DNA of 64,000 nucleotides, from assembly GCF_022682495.2 (NCBI RefSeq), contig NC_071390.1:106440294-106504293 (forward strand), given 5' to 3'. This document shows positions 22,291 to 31,752 of this stretch, in pieces. Below the pieces are notes generated by a model that saw only the letters and a list, made by a program, of their open reading frames with translations, did not search any database and had not been told where the DNA came from. The DNA comes from Desmodus rotundus (Eukaryota; Chordata; Mammalia; Chiroptera; Phyllostomidae). Both the position numbers and the translations under genes were made by a program. How positions within the stretch are numbered: position 1 is the first letter of the stretch; the number at the start of each line of letters is the position of its first letter.

Positions 22291-24237
22291 AAGAATTGGA
22301 AGGATAGACTTCTGGCCAAGATGGAGGCATAGGTAGATACACTGTGCCTCCTCGCACAACCAAAAGAAGGACAACAACAAATTTAAAAACAAAAAACCAC
22401 CAGAACTAACAGAAAATCGAACTGTACAGAAGTATGACAACCAAGGAGTTAAAGAAGAAACATTCATCCAGACCAGTAGGAGAGGCGGAGATGGGCAGCC
22501 AGGCGGAGAAGACTTGTGGCAAGGTGGCAGCTGGAGGACTGGGAGGTCCCACATTCGCATGCAGATGAACCGAGAAGAACAACTAGGGAGCGAGACAGAC
22601 CACACAACCTAGGGTTCCAGTACGGGGAAATAAAACCTCAAAGCCTCTGACTGAAAACACCTGTGGGGGTTGAGGCGACAGCATGAGAAACTCCTAGCCT
22701 CACAGGAAAGTTCATTGGAGAGACCCATAGGGCCCTAGAAGGTAGTCGAATCCACCCACCCACCCTGGAATCAGCACCAAAAGGGCCCAATTTGATTGTG
22801 GGTAGCCAGGGAAGTGACTGAAGACTAGCAGAGAGTGGAGCAAGTGGCACTGTTCCCTCATGGACCCCTCCCCCACATACCCATGTTACAGCATCACAAT
22901 GCAGCCAGGTGGGTTGCCCGCCCTGATGAACACCTAAGGCTCTGCCCCTTACTACATAACAGGTACACTGAGACAAAAAAAAAAAAAAGGCCCAAAATGA
23001 AAGAACAGTTCAAAGCTCCAGAAAAAATACAACTAAGCAATAAAGAGATAGCCAACCTATCATATGCTCAGTTCAAAACACTGGTTAGCAAGATGCTCCA
23101 GGAACTCACTGGGAATTTCAACAGCATAAAAAAAGACCCAGGCAACAATGAAGGTTGCATTATGTGAAATAAAGAAAAATCTACAGGGAATGAACAGTGA
23201 CGGGAAGGAAACCAGAACTCAAATCAAGGATTTGGAGCAGAAGTAGGAAAGAAACATTCAACCAGAACAGCAAGAATTCAAAAAAATGAGGAGAGGCTTA
23301 GGAACCTCCAGGACATCCTTAAACATTCCAACATCCGAATAATAGGAGTGCCAGAAGGAGAAGAAGACAAGCAAGAAATTGAAAACTTATTTGAACAAAT
23401 CATGAAGGAGAACTTCCCAAATTTGGCAAAGGAAATAGACTTCCAGGAAGTCCAGGAAGCTCAGAGAGTCCCAAAGAAGTTGGACCCAAGGAGAAACACA
23501 CCAAGGCACATCATAATTAATTAGCCATGATTAAAGATAAGGAGAGAATCTTAAAAGCAGCAAGAGAAAGGACACAGTTACCTACAAAGAAGTGCCCATT
23601 AGACTATCAGCTGATTTCTCAAAAGAAATCTTGCAGGCAAAGAAGGGGCTGGAAAGAAGTATTCAAAGTCATGAAAGGCAAGGACCTACATCCAAGATTA
23701 CTGTATCCAGCAAAGCTATCATTAAGAATGGAAGGCCAGATAAAGTGCTTCCCAGATAAGGTCAAGTTAAAGGAGTTCATCATCACCCAGCCCGTATTAT
23801 ATGAAATGTTAAAGGGACTTATCTAAAAAAAAATAAGATCAAAACTATGAACAGTAAAATGACAACAAATTTACAGCTATTAACAACCAAACCTAAAAAA
23901 CAAACAAACCAACTAAGCAAACAACTAGAACAGGAACAGAATCACAGCAATGGAGATCACATGGAGGGTTGTTAGTACGGGAGTGTGTGGGGAGAGAGGG
24001 GGGAAAAGGCACAGAGAATAAGTAGCACAAATGGTAGGTAGAAAGTAGATGGGGAGGCGAAGAATAATATAGGAAATGTAGAAGCCAAAGAACTTATATG
24101 TATGACCCATGGACATGAACTAAAGGGTGGGAATGCGGGTAGGAGAGGGTATGCAGGGCAGAGGGGAATAAAGGGAGGAAAATGGGACAACTGTAATAGC
24201 GTAATCAATAAAATATACTTAAAGAATTGAAAGGATA
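22291..24237 (+). mobile_element. HAL1: HAL1-like half-L1 retrotransposon, copy 2, with target-site duplications
   Basis: Bounded by a 16-bp target duplication with one mismatch: 'aagaattggaaggata' (22291-22306) and 'aagaattgaaaggata' (24222-24237). The element, about 1,915 bp, runs 5' UTR, A run (about 22974-22988), ORF1 (decayed), G-rich 3' UTR, 'gggacaactgtaatagcg' and an A-rich end. As in copies 1 and 3 there is no ORF2. Its leader has an insert, 'aaaagaaggacaacaaca' and following A-rich text, shared with copy 3 but absent from copy 1, so copies 2 and 3 form one subfamily. The mismatched TSD and many frameshifts suggest it is older than copy 1. Confidence 0.85.
22997..23826 (+). pseudogene. 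Decayed ORF1 of HAL1 copy 2
   Basis: Translation in shifting frames gives the ORF1 order: start region MKEQFKAPEK, the coiled-coil region, then RRM and C-terminal domain text, closing with LLYPAKLSLRMEGQIKCFPDK in the last frame (23527-23826). The first frame ends at 23167. Frameshifts and stops between about 23100 and 23530 break it. The upstream methionine codon used in copies 1 and 3 has become AAG. This copy retains the C-terminal segment that copy 1 has lost, so the loss in copy 1 is a deletion. Confidence 0.8.
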
Positions 24238-24734
24238 TTTAAGAGTTTGGTTCAGTGGTGGGATTACATCCAATTTTATGTACTTCTCTATAATTTTTAT
24301 GTTTTTAAAAAAATGTCTTTAATGAAGAAAAACATAAAATTAAACAAGATTCTAATCTACAGGCACAACAACCAAGTAAAATTGTCAGTTATTCTAACTC
24401 AAGTGATAAGCTGGTCCTGGGCCTTCTAGTCAAGGATTGAGTAAGATGAAGGCTTCAGATCTGTTTTCCACTTCTCTTTACTGATTCCTGATGACGCCAA
24501 GAAGAAAGAGTGAAAGAAAATTCAACTTATTTGTCTTAAATAAGGGCTGGCTTCAGCAGAACCTTGTCACACCCCAAATCACCTAGATGCATTCAGACTG
24601 GCTGGGCTCCAGAGCCCTACACTTGGCAACCCTCTCCAGCGTGCGATAGAAATACAGCACGTAGATGATATTGTGCCAATGTGTTTGAGGCTGAAATTGC
24701 TCTCTGTGAAGGTCTGATACTTGTGATTTTAAAA
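24238..24734. other. Anonymous non-coding stretch
   Basis: No repeat or gene is recognised. Confidence 0.4.
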
Positions 24735-25065
24735 AGCTATAACACCATTTGTGACAGTATGGATGGACCTAGAGAACATTATGCTAAGTGAAATAAGCCA
24801 GTCAGAGAAAGACAAATACCATATGATTTCATTCACATTTGGAATCTAATGAACAAACTGAACTACAAGGAAAATGGGGACAGATTCGTAGATGGAGAGC
24901 AGGATGATAACTAGTGGTGGGGAGGAGGTGGAGGGACTGAACAAAAAGGAAAAGGAACTCATGGACATGGACAACAGTGTGGTGAGTGCTGGGGGACAAG
25001 GGGCATAAGGATACTAAATGGTAATGGAAAAAATACAATAAACAGTCAATTTTAAACAGACATAG
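24735..25065 (+). mobile_element. L1 3' end, 5'-truncated
   Basis: 'acagtatggatggacctaga', 'gctaagtgaaataagccagt', 'aaatggggacagattcgtag' and a G-rich 3' UTR ending in ACAATAAACA belong to the ORF2 C-terminus and 3' UTR of a bat-era L1. No intact frame. Confidence 0.75.
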
Positions 25066-25384
25066 GATATTTTCCTACAGTGTATAAGAACTTTTGGTCT
25101 AGCTTTATTCTACACCCCTGGTTCCTAAAAACAATTATTGCACACAATCTACACTTGAATTCTACTAAGGAAATATATAACATCTTGAAAACTTCTGAAC
25201 AGAACTTCCAACTTAAATAGATTAATCTTGGACATTTAAAGTAAATGTTTTGATGAGGTCTGAGCAGAGCTGCAGGTGAGCAGTACAGTATATATAAAGA
25301 AAATGTCTGTCACTTTTGATGTGACAATTTGGGAATTTTGAAGATTGAGGGTACATCAGAGTTGGTGTTCCTTGTATTTTAATA
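25066..25384. other. Anonymous non-coding stretch
   Basis: No repeat or gene is recognised. Confidence 0.4.
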
Positions 25385-25877
25385 ATCTACAGCAGCAATT
25401 TTCAAACTTTTTCATCTCATGGCACACATAAACTACTTCCTAAAATTCTGTGGCACACTCAAAAATATATGTTTTGCCAATCTGACAAAAAATGGGTATA
25501 ATTTTGATTGATTTACAAAAGATAATAATAGTAATTGACTACCCTTTTGCTCCAAAGTGACCTTTAAAACGTCAGGTGCATATACTTGTATATAAGGATT
25601 TCTGGTACCAAGAATTAACTAATCAGATGCAACCTTATTATGCCATGTGACCAATAAGGTACAGCTCTATTATATACCTATGTAAGTTAAGGTTCAGGAC
25701 AGGGCATTCACATCGGAGAGTAATTGTGGTGCTGGCTGTAGTCATTTTTTTCATTTGACAATCTAAGGGAACAGAGGTCAGTGCCCCTGACTAAAAAGTC
25801 AGGTATGGCATGTTTTAAAAATTCTTGCAGTTCGCCAGTGTGCTGCTATGTACTGGTTAAAAATTGCTCATCTACAG
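25385..25877. mobile_element. hAT-type MITE with a perfect 8-bp target-site duplication
   Basis: The 477-bp element (25393-25869) is flanked by identical 8-bp repeats 'atctacag' (25385-25392 and 25870-25877), the length made by hAT transposases. Its left end 'cagcaattttcaa' and right end 'ttaaaaattgctc' form imperfect terminal inverted repeats with the hAT-like CAG start. The interior has 'ctcatggcacacataaacta' and 'gtcagtgcccctgact' but no transposase frame. Bats are known for unusually recent hAT activity. The perfect TSD is compatible with that, but the age is not established. Confidence 0.75.
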
Positions 25878-26058
25878 TGTCATGGAATGTAAAAACAATG
25901 AAATTGTAAAAGAGTTTTCTGGAGATTGTAAGCATGTGGCTGATATATGTTTATGGATCTCATTTCACAAAAGAAGGGCCTATTATCTCAATGAGGGAGT
26001 ATTGATTGAGGGTTTACTATGCCCTGGCATTATTCAGAGCTCAGCACACAGAGTGACA
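25878..26058. other. Anonymous stretch between hAT element and inverted duplication
   Basis: A 69-codon open frame covers it, but no domain is visible. Confidence 0.35.
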
Positions 26059-26144
26059 CCTCTGGAACTGTGAGGAATAAAGTTCTTTTGTTTCCAAGCC
26101 ACCCAGTCTGTGGTGTTTTGTTACAGAGCCTGAATGGGCTAAGA
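26059..26144 (+). repeat. Left arm of an 86-bp inverted duplication of an LTR end
   Basis: This is the reverse complement of 26748-26833 with three mismatches in 86 bp and no gaps (differences clustered near the LTR end). It consists of the last ~80 bp of an MLT1-type LTR in sense orientation ('gaactgtgaggaataaagtt', 'caagccacccagtctgtggt', 'tgaatgggctaag'). It has no LTR sequence upstream of the arm, whereas the right arm continues into a longer LTR. It is therefore best read as an inverted copy of the right arm. Confidence 0.85.
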
Positions 26145-26177
26145 ACTCAGACTGACATGTTGTCACTCTGAGTTCTT
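26141..26177. repeat. 17-bp stem, 3-nt loop hairpin
   Basis: 'aagaactcagactgaca' (26141-26157), loop 'tgt', then 'tgtcactctgagttctt' (26161-26177). The stem pairs with one mismatch. It begins inside the inner edge of the left duplication arm. No T-run follows to suggest a terminator; it looks like a rearrangement scar or snap-back structure. Confidence 0.85.
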
Positions 26178-26747
26178 ACTTCTAACAAATTTAATTTTCA
26201 GTGACAGGAGCCATACAACAAGTAATTACACAAATAAACCAGCAATGAGATGTCACAAGTTCCTGTGCTACAAAATAACCGTGAGCTATTTAGATCTATT
26301 GTCTAGTGAAGGCCTCTACAAGCAAGTGGCAGTGAGGGGTGATTCCAATGATAATGAGTCAGTAATGCAGAGACTAGAGCTTCCCAGTCCTGCGGAATAA
26401 TCACTGGAAAAGCTGAAGAAGAATAAATAATAAGGTGTTTCAGAGTTGCATCTGCTTTACCTGAGTTCTGCCCATTCTGTAAAAATCAGCTGAGTTGCAC
26501 TATAGTCTGTTTCTATTAATTTGGGCAAGGGTGGTCCTCACTTTGGTTACAGAGGCACATCGTCTATGCTGCACTTCGGTCCTAAGAATAACACAGGCCC
26601 ACAATCCCTTGCCTGAAATCCTTGGAGCTCTGCACATTTTAGAATTGGAAGTGTGCAGATTTCAGAAAAAGTGGTGTCCTGTTTTATAATAAGTTATATT
26701 GTAAGTATCTGGGCAGGATTCAGAAATCAAAGGCCGCTGATCCTCTG
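26178..26747. other. Spacer between the inverted arms
   Basis: Anonymous DNA with no recognised repeat. It forms most of the loop between the two 86-bp arms. Confidence 0.4.
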
Positions 26748-26935
26748 TCTTAACCCATTCAGGTTCTATAACAAAACACCACAGACTGGGTGGCTTGGAA
26801 ACAAAAGAACTTTATTCCTCACAGTTCCAGAGGCTGGGAGTCCTCTGAGATCAGGGGCCAGCATGGGGTTCTGGTGAGGACTTTCTTCCAGGCTGCAAAG
26901 GGTGCCATCTTGTTGTGTCCACATGGGAGTTTTTT
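26748..26935 (-). mobile_element. MLT1-type LTR, 3' half, antisense (part 1 of a split LTR)
   Basis: Reading the minus strand, the LTR 3' end comes first on the plus strand: 'ttaacccattcaggttctat', 'ggtggcttggaaacaaaaga' and 'cagttccagaggctgggagt', up to 'gttgtgtccacatgggag'. Its continuation, the 5' half, is at about 28885-29070, the gap being filled by a later LTR insertion. The first 86 bp are the right arm of the inverted duplication. Confidence 0.7.
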
Positions 26936-27495
26936 TATCACACCCTATATCTTGTGCCTGATGTTTCAAAAGGCCAAAGCTCAAAATGTCAGAGTTTGGA
27001 GTAAGGAAAACTTTATTGATAGAGAAGACTCCAACAGAAAAGATGGGAGACAGAGTGGTGCCTCAAATACATCTCGCTTACAGGACTAGGTTAAGGGTAT
27101 TAAGGGCTCAGGGTAACATGTGTGAGGCAGTGCTGGTGGGGCAAGTGTTCAATGGAGGACTTTAGAACTGGGCCATTTATGGTAGAAGAGCATGAACACC
27201 CAATCTTTCTGGACAACATACCCTTTGCTTCTGAAAGGGCTCCAGTATTCAAGTTCCGGTCGTGTCCCAGTTCTTTACTTCTTTGGGTGGGGAGAGACTT
27301 TGGTTTCAGGTGCAGCTGGAGGTCAAAGTTCTCTGCTCTACACAAACTTAGGCTACATGACTTGGAGTTTTGGTCTATTGTCTCTGAAAAGCAACTCAGC
27401 ATCTGGTCAAATAGGATATGACCATTGTGAGCTGGGATTTTATCTATTAAGATAGACTCGAACTCCTGATGATAACTGGGCCTAAATTCAAAATC

Positions 27496-28439
27496 AGAAT
27501 CTAGCAGACATTTAAGATTTGATCTCCAAAATATATATTAAAAACTCACATGATGCCACATCTGGAAGACAAACAATCCAATTAAAAAATGGGCAAATGA
27601 CCTGAACAGACACTTCTCCAAGGAGGACGCACAGAAGGCCCAGACGCATATAAAAAGATGCTCAGCATCACTAGCCATGAGAAAGATGCAAATTGAAACC
27701 ACAATGAGATACCACCTCACACCAGTCAGAATGGCCTTCATAAACAAATCAACAAACAACAAGTTCTAGCAAGGTTGTGGAGAAAAAGGAACCCTAGTGC
27801 ACTGTTGGTGGGAATGCAGACTGGTGCAACCACTGTAGAAAACAGTATGGAATTTCTTCAAAAAACAAAAAATGGAACTGCCTTTTGAACCAGCAATTCC
27901 ACTGCTGGGATTATACCCTAAGAATCCTGAAAAACCAATTCAGAAGAACCCATACACCTCCATGTTCATAGCAGCACAAGTTACAATAGCCTGTGTTGGA
28001 AACAGCCTAAGTACCCATCAGTAAATGAGGGGATCAAAAAACTGTGGTACATTTACACAATGGAGTACTACACAACAGAAAGAAAGAACTCCTACCTTTC
28101 CAACAGCATGAATGGAACTGGAGAGTATTATGCTAGGTGAAATAAGCCAGGCAGTGAAAGACAAATGCCAAATGATCTCACCTGTAAATGGAACCTCATA
28201 AAACAAACAAACAAACAAACAAGCATAAAAGAACCAGAGACTTGGAAATAGAGAACAGACTGACAGGGACCAGAAGGGAGGGGGAGAGAGGAAATGGGGG
28301 AAAGAAGGGCAACATGGACAAGGACAATGGGGGGTATTGTCTTTGGGAGCAGCAGTTGGATGGGGGGAGAGCAACGAGGGTGGAGGGGAAATGGGGACAA
28401 CTGTAACTGAACACAATAAAAAAAAGAAGAATCTAGCAG
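27496..28439 (+). mobile_element. 5'-truncated L1 with 12-bp target-site duplications
   Basis: 'agaatctagcag' stands at 27496-27507 and again at 28428-28439, so the insert is 27508-28427. It starts within ORF2 ('gatctccaaaatatatatta', 'cacttctccaaggaggacgc'), passes the C-terminal stretch ('ctgttggtgggaatgcagac', 'ggagtactacacaacagaaa') and a (AAAC)n patch at 28200-28220, then a G-rich 3' UTR and 'gggacaactgtaactgaac' with AATAAA. The frame has stops throughout. It is the youngest layer of the local nest. Confidence 0.85.
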
Positions 28440-28719
28440 CCATTTACTCACAGGGGCCTCTCATGCACTCTGCATACCCAGAGGAACCAGAGACTGTACT
28501 CGCAGTTTCTTCCCCGTTTCTGCCATCTGAGCGAACCACTGCAAGGCAGTACCTTGTCCTGTCATCACCACAACTACCACTCAACCAATAGACTGAGACC
28601 TGTCCCACCCAATCAGAACTGCACAAATTGTACCCTCATTTACATCTGCATCAACCAATCCAACTGATCAGACATGAAGCCCTTATTTGCATAAATGAAC
28701 CTGATTAAAACTTGAGCAG

Positions 28720-28745
28720 AAAACTTCCTCTATAAAAGACAGCCT
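28720..28745 (+). promoter_or_regulatory. TATA box of the ERV-type LTR
   Basis: 'ctctataaaagac' lies about 75-150 bp downstream of three CCAAT-type motifs. Transcription would start near 28760, with the R region following. Whether any host transcript uses it is unknown. Confidence 0.45.
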
Positions 28746-28884
28746 CCTTGTGGTTGTCTTGGCAGAACACAATTTCAGCTTTCACCTGAGACTGCATCTC
28801 CCCAGTTTACAAACTGTTGTTGAAAAAATGTCTCTCCTTTTTTTCCAGAACTTTTTAGTGAATTTTTGTTAACAAAGGGCAGAG

Positions 28885-29071
28885 AACAGAGAGGAGAAGC
28901 AAGCTTTGTTATGACTCCTACAAGTGCACTAACCCCATCCTGAGGGCTCCAGCCTCATGACCTCCACTAATCCTAATTACCTCCCAAAGGTCTCATCTCC
29001 AAATACCATCATATTAGGGGATAGGGTTTCAACATATGAATTTGGAAGGGGGGACATAAACTTTGAGTCTA
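28885..29071 (-). mobile_element. MLT1-type LTR, 5' half, antisense (part 2 of the split LTR)
   Basis: 'caagtgcactaaccccatcc', 'ctgagggctccagcctcatg', 'ctcccaaaggtctcatctcc' and 'tttcaacatatgaatttgga' are the antisense 5' half of the LTR begun at 26748. The two halves together make a nearly complete LTR. Confidence 0.7.
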
Positions 29072-29690
29072 TAACTTATTATTTGCAGATTTCATATTTG
29101 CACATTTACCTACTTGTTAAAATTTATCTGTAACCCCCAAATTAACCAGCAATACTTATACAGCCAACCATGGACAGAGCAGCAAAACATTAAGTGCCCA
29201 TGTTCCCAGCTGTTGTGCAACAGGTGACACTCTGCCTGCCTGTTTCAGTTCTCACCCCACAAACAGGTGTCCATTCCACGATCTGTTCAGTGCCATGGTT
29301 TTCACATTCCTATGATTCACTATTGAAAATGACCCCAAGCATAGTGGGGAAGTGCTGTCTGCTGTTTTAAGAGCAAGAAGGCTGTGATACACCTTATGGA
29401 GAAAATCCATGTTAGGTAAGCTTTGTTCAGGCGTAAATCATAGTACTATTGGCCGTGAGTTCAATGTTAATGATTCAACAATTTATATTAAGGTGTCTTT
29501 GAACAGAAACACACATAAAACAAGGTTATGTATTGATTGGCTGACCAAAATGCTGCGACCAGAGGCCCACGGGATCCTGACCCTGTGTATCTCCAAGCAC
29601 AGAGGTTCAGAACCCAATAATTCAGTGTTCACAGTGACGTTACAGAACAGAACTACCACAAGTAACCACAGTCAGCTGTGCATTGAGATT
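29072..29690 (+). mobile_element. Tigger DNA transposon fragment with transposase N-terminus remnant
   Basis: The DNA follows a Tigger element: 'ttgttaaaatttatctgtaa', 'aagaaggctgtgatacacct', then 'accacaagtaaccacagtca' near its right end. The frame from 29409 translates as a CENP-B/pogo-type helix-turn-helix start with GREFNVNDSTIY (29451-29486), as in Tigger transposases. After about 50 codons homology ends and the frame passes through non-coding 3' terminal DNA, so the 139-codon open frame is not a gene. The catalytic DDE domain is missing. The left end abuts the MLT1 LTR. Confidence 0.65.
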
Positions 29691-30295
29691 TGCTCCAAGG
29701 AAAGTATGAATATTCACTGTGGACTTATCACAAATTACAAAATAGTAAAGTACACTTATAGAAGATTTGTTAAAGTCAACTCTTGCTTTCCCATGTTGCT
29801 GGTATACAGACAATGCATGGGCCAGTGAAATCAAGAGACACTATTCAAATCTCACCAAAATTAATACTTACAACTTCCCTTTCCATCACGTCCTTCATCA
29901 TGACAGCTGATGAGTAAGAAATTGGTTGATTTTAATCTCACCTCCCAGCTCTCCCTTGGGGATGGTGCTAATGAGAAGTGAAATGATCAGACATGGGCAG
30001 CAGAACAGGGGGGTTTGCACAGCAGCTTGTGTGTAACAAGGCTCTGGATGATTAAGTATTAACTATAAAATAGAAGAGAATATGTGGGGGATATACATAT
30101 GAAATACCTATGAACATATATAAATAAAACAATATAAACATATACATATAAATTAATTTTTAAATATTTCATTTTTAGATAGTTCATTTTATCGATCAAT
30201 GTGTGGCTATTTTCCCATTAAAAATTAAAATAAATTTATGTAATAAATATTTGTTTGGAAGTTAAGATATAACACTATATATTTAAAAAGCATAA
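29691..30295. other. Anonymous A+T-rich stretch
   Basis: AT-rich text at about 30085-30290. No repeat family or gene is recognised. Confidence 0.4.
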
Positions 30296-30510
30296 ATGCT
30301 AGCTGGTGTAGCTCAGTGGATTGAGCACTGGCCTATGAACCAAAGGGTCACTGGTTCAATTCCCAGTCACGGCACATGCCTGGGTTGCCAACCAGGTCCC
30401 CAGGAGGGGGTGCAGAAGAGGCAACCACACGTTGATGTTTCTTGCCCTCTCTTTCTCCCTCCCTTCCTCTCTATCTAAAAATAAATAAATAAAATCTTTT
30501 AAAAAATAAA
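30296..30510 (+). mobile_element. VES SINE (tRNA-derived, bat-specific)
   Basis: Starts 'tgctagctggtgtagctcag'. The RNA polymerase III A box is at about 30307-30319 and the B box 'ggttcaattcc' at 30353-30363. A 'gcacatgcctgggttgccaa' core, C/T-rich segment and (AAAT)n tail with AATAAAATCTT follow. Retroposed by L1 machinery. The 60-codon frame over it is a known kind of false ORF from this SINE. Confidence 0.9.
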
Positions 30511-31526
30511 AGACATAAAATATGCTTTTGCATTTTTTGGTTATTGTTCTAGGTCTGTGTTTGAGTGGAAATCTATTCCTGACGAATTTAGAAGAAACTT
30601 AAAAAGCAGTTTAGAAGTGTTTTCTGTTTTATGCCTTTCAAATGAGATGGTGCTGATCTTAAATTTATTCCACCTTATACCCATATGTCCTCTTAGTATC
30701 TTGAGTTGTGTGTGTATAATATATACACATATATTCATTTCAGAGTTGGCCACTTCTTTATCTACTTGAGATCACAGAGAATAGAAAGTGCTTTCATCTT
30801 TTTGATGGATTTTATTATTTTGAGCTTTAAACACATAGCCATTATGGCAATTATTAGAAAAATAATTACCTAGACATTAAATTATTTGAAATGTTTTTAT
30901 TGTTGGGAATCTTAAAAATATATTTTCTTTACAATGTTATATTAAATATGCTTAATTTCCTCATAGCTCTTTAGTAATTCACATCATCAGTTAATATTTA
31001 TTTCCAAATCCATGAAGGACAAATAAAATTGACACTTGCATGTGTATAGTTACTGCTGCTACATGGAAAGTCTTTTATAGTTGATGTTTCTCAGTTTCCT
31101 CGGTTCATAGGCAAAGGAGTTATATTTTGGGGGCTTTGTGCAACAAAATCACTTTGTCTAGCCAGTAGCCAATACCAGACACTGGAAGAGATGCTCGTTC
31201 CAAGATCCCAGCAGCAACAGTAAGTCTCTGTGAGTCCACACCTGTGATTCTCACCAACAGTAAAGAAGCAAAGAATTCAGAAGAGCAGAGAGAACATCAA
31301 ATAATTGTCCAGCTGCTCAAAAGGGGCCTGAAGAAGAGGGGGCACCTTCTGCACTGTGAACAGAGGTGTTGAGTGAGGCCACAAAACTTCTTGCAAATGG
31401 TCAAGGCTCAGGCACAACGACTGAGAGGGAAGTCTGTGGATACCCAGGCTGGGGTGCACAGCTGATGAGCAACTCTTCAAATTGTTTTCTCCTCAAAAAA
31501 CAAAAAGCAAACCCCTTCTATTAAAA
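30511..31526. other. Anonymous, mostly repeat-free stretch
   Basis: No family or gene is recognised. Confidence 0.4.
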
Positions 31527-31752
31527 AAAAAAAGTGCCGCCCTGGCTGGTGTGGTTTATTGGATTGAGTGCTGGCCTGCAAACTAAAGGGTCACCTGTTC
31601 CATTCCTAGTCTAGGGCACATGCCTGGGTTGAGGGCCAGGTGAGGTCCCCAGTAGGGGGTGTGCAAGAGGCAACGGCACACTGATGTTTCTCTCCCTCTG
31701 TTTCTCCTTCCCTCTGTCTTAAATAAATAAAATCTTTTTTTAAAAAAAGTGC
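31527..31752 (+). mobile_element. VES SINE with target-site duplications
   Basis: The canonical start 'gccctggctggtgtggttta' is preceded by 'aaaaaaagtgc' (31527-31537), which recurs after the tail (31742-31752). The SINE is about 31538-31741, with (AAAT)n then AAAATCTTTT tail. It is of the same younger subfamily as the copy at 30.3 kb. Confidence 0.9.

Larger units (their letters stand above)
26936..28884 (+). mobile_element. ERV-type (probably ERV1) solo LTR inside the MLT1 LTR, itself split by L1
   Basis: A segment of roughly 1 kb (excluding the L1 at 27508-28427) interrupts the MLT1-type LTR. Its right part has promoter architecture: three CCAAT-type motifs ('aaccaatagac' about 28584, 'acccaatcaga' about 28608, 'aaccaatccaa' about 28653), then 'cctctataaaagac' as a TATA box at about 28730. 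This spacing is typical of class I retroviral U3/R. No gag, pol or env sequence is present, so it would be a solo LTR. I cannot fix its ends or find its short target duplication, so family and boundaries are uncertain. Confidence 0.45.

Noticed and set aside
30296..30478. Apparent tRNA gene
   Set aside because: A and B boxes belong to a VES SINE with retroposition tail; no cloverleaf of a functional tRNA is expected and six copies are present.
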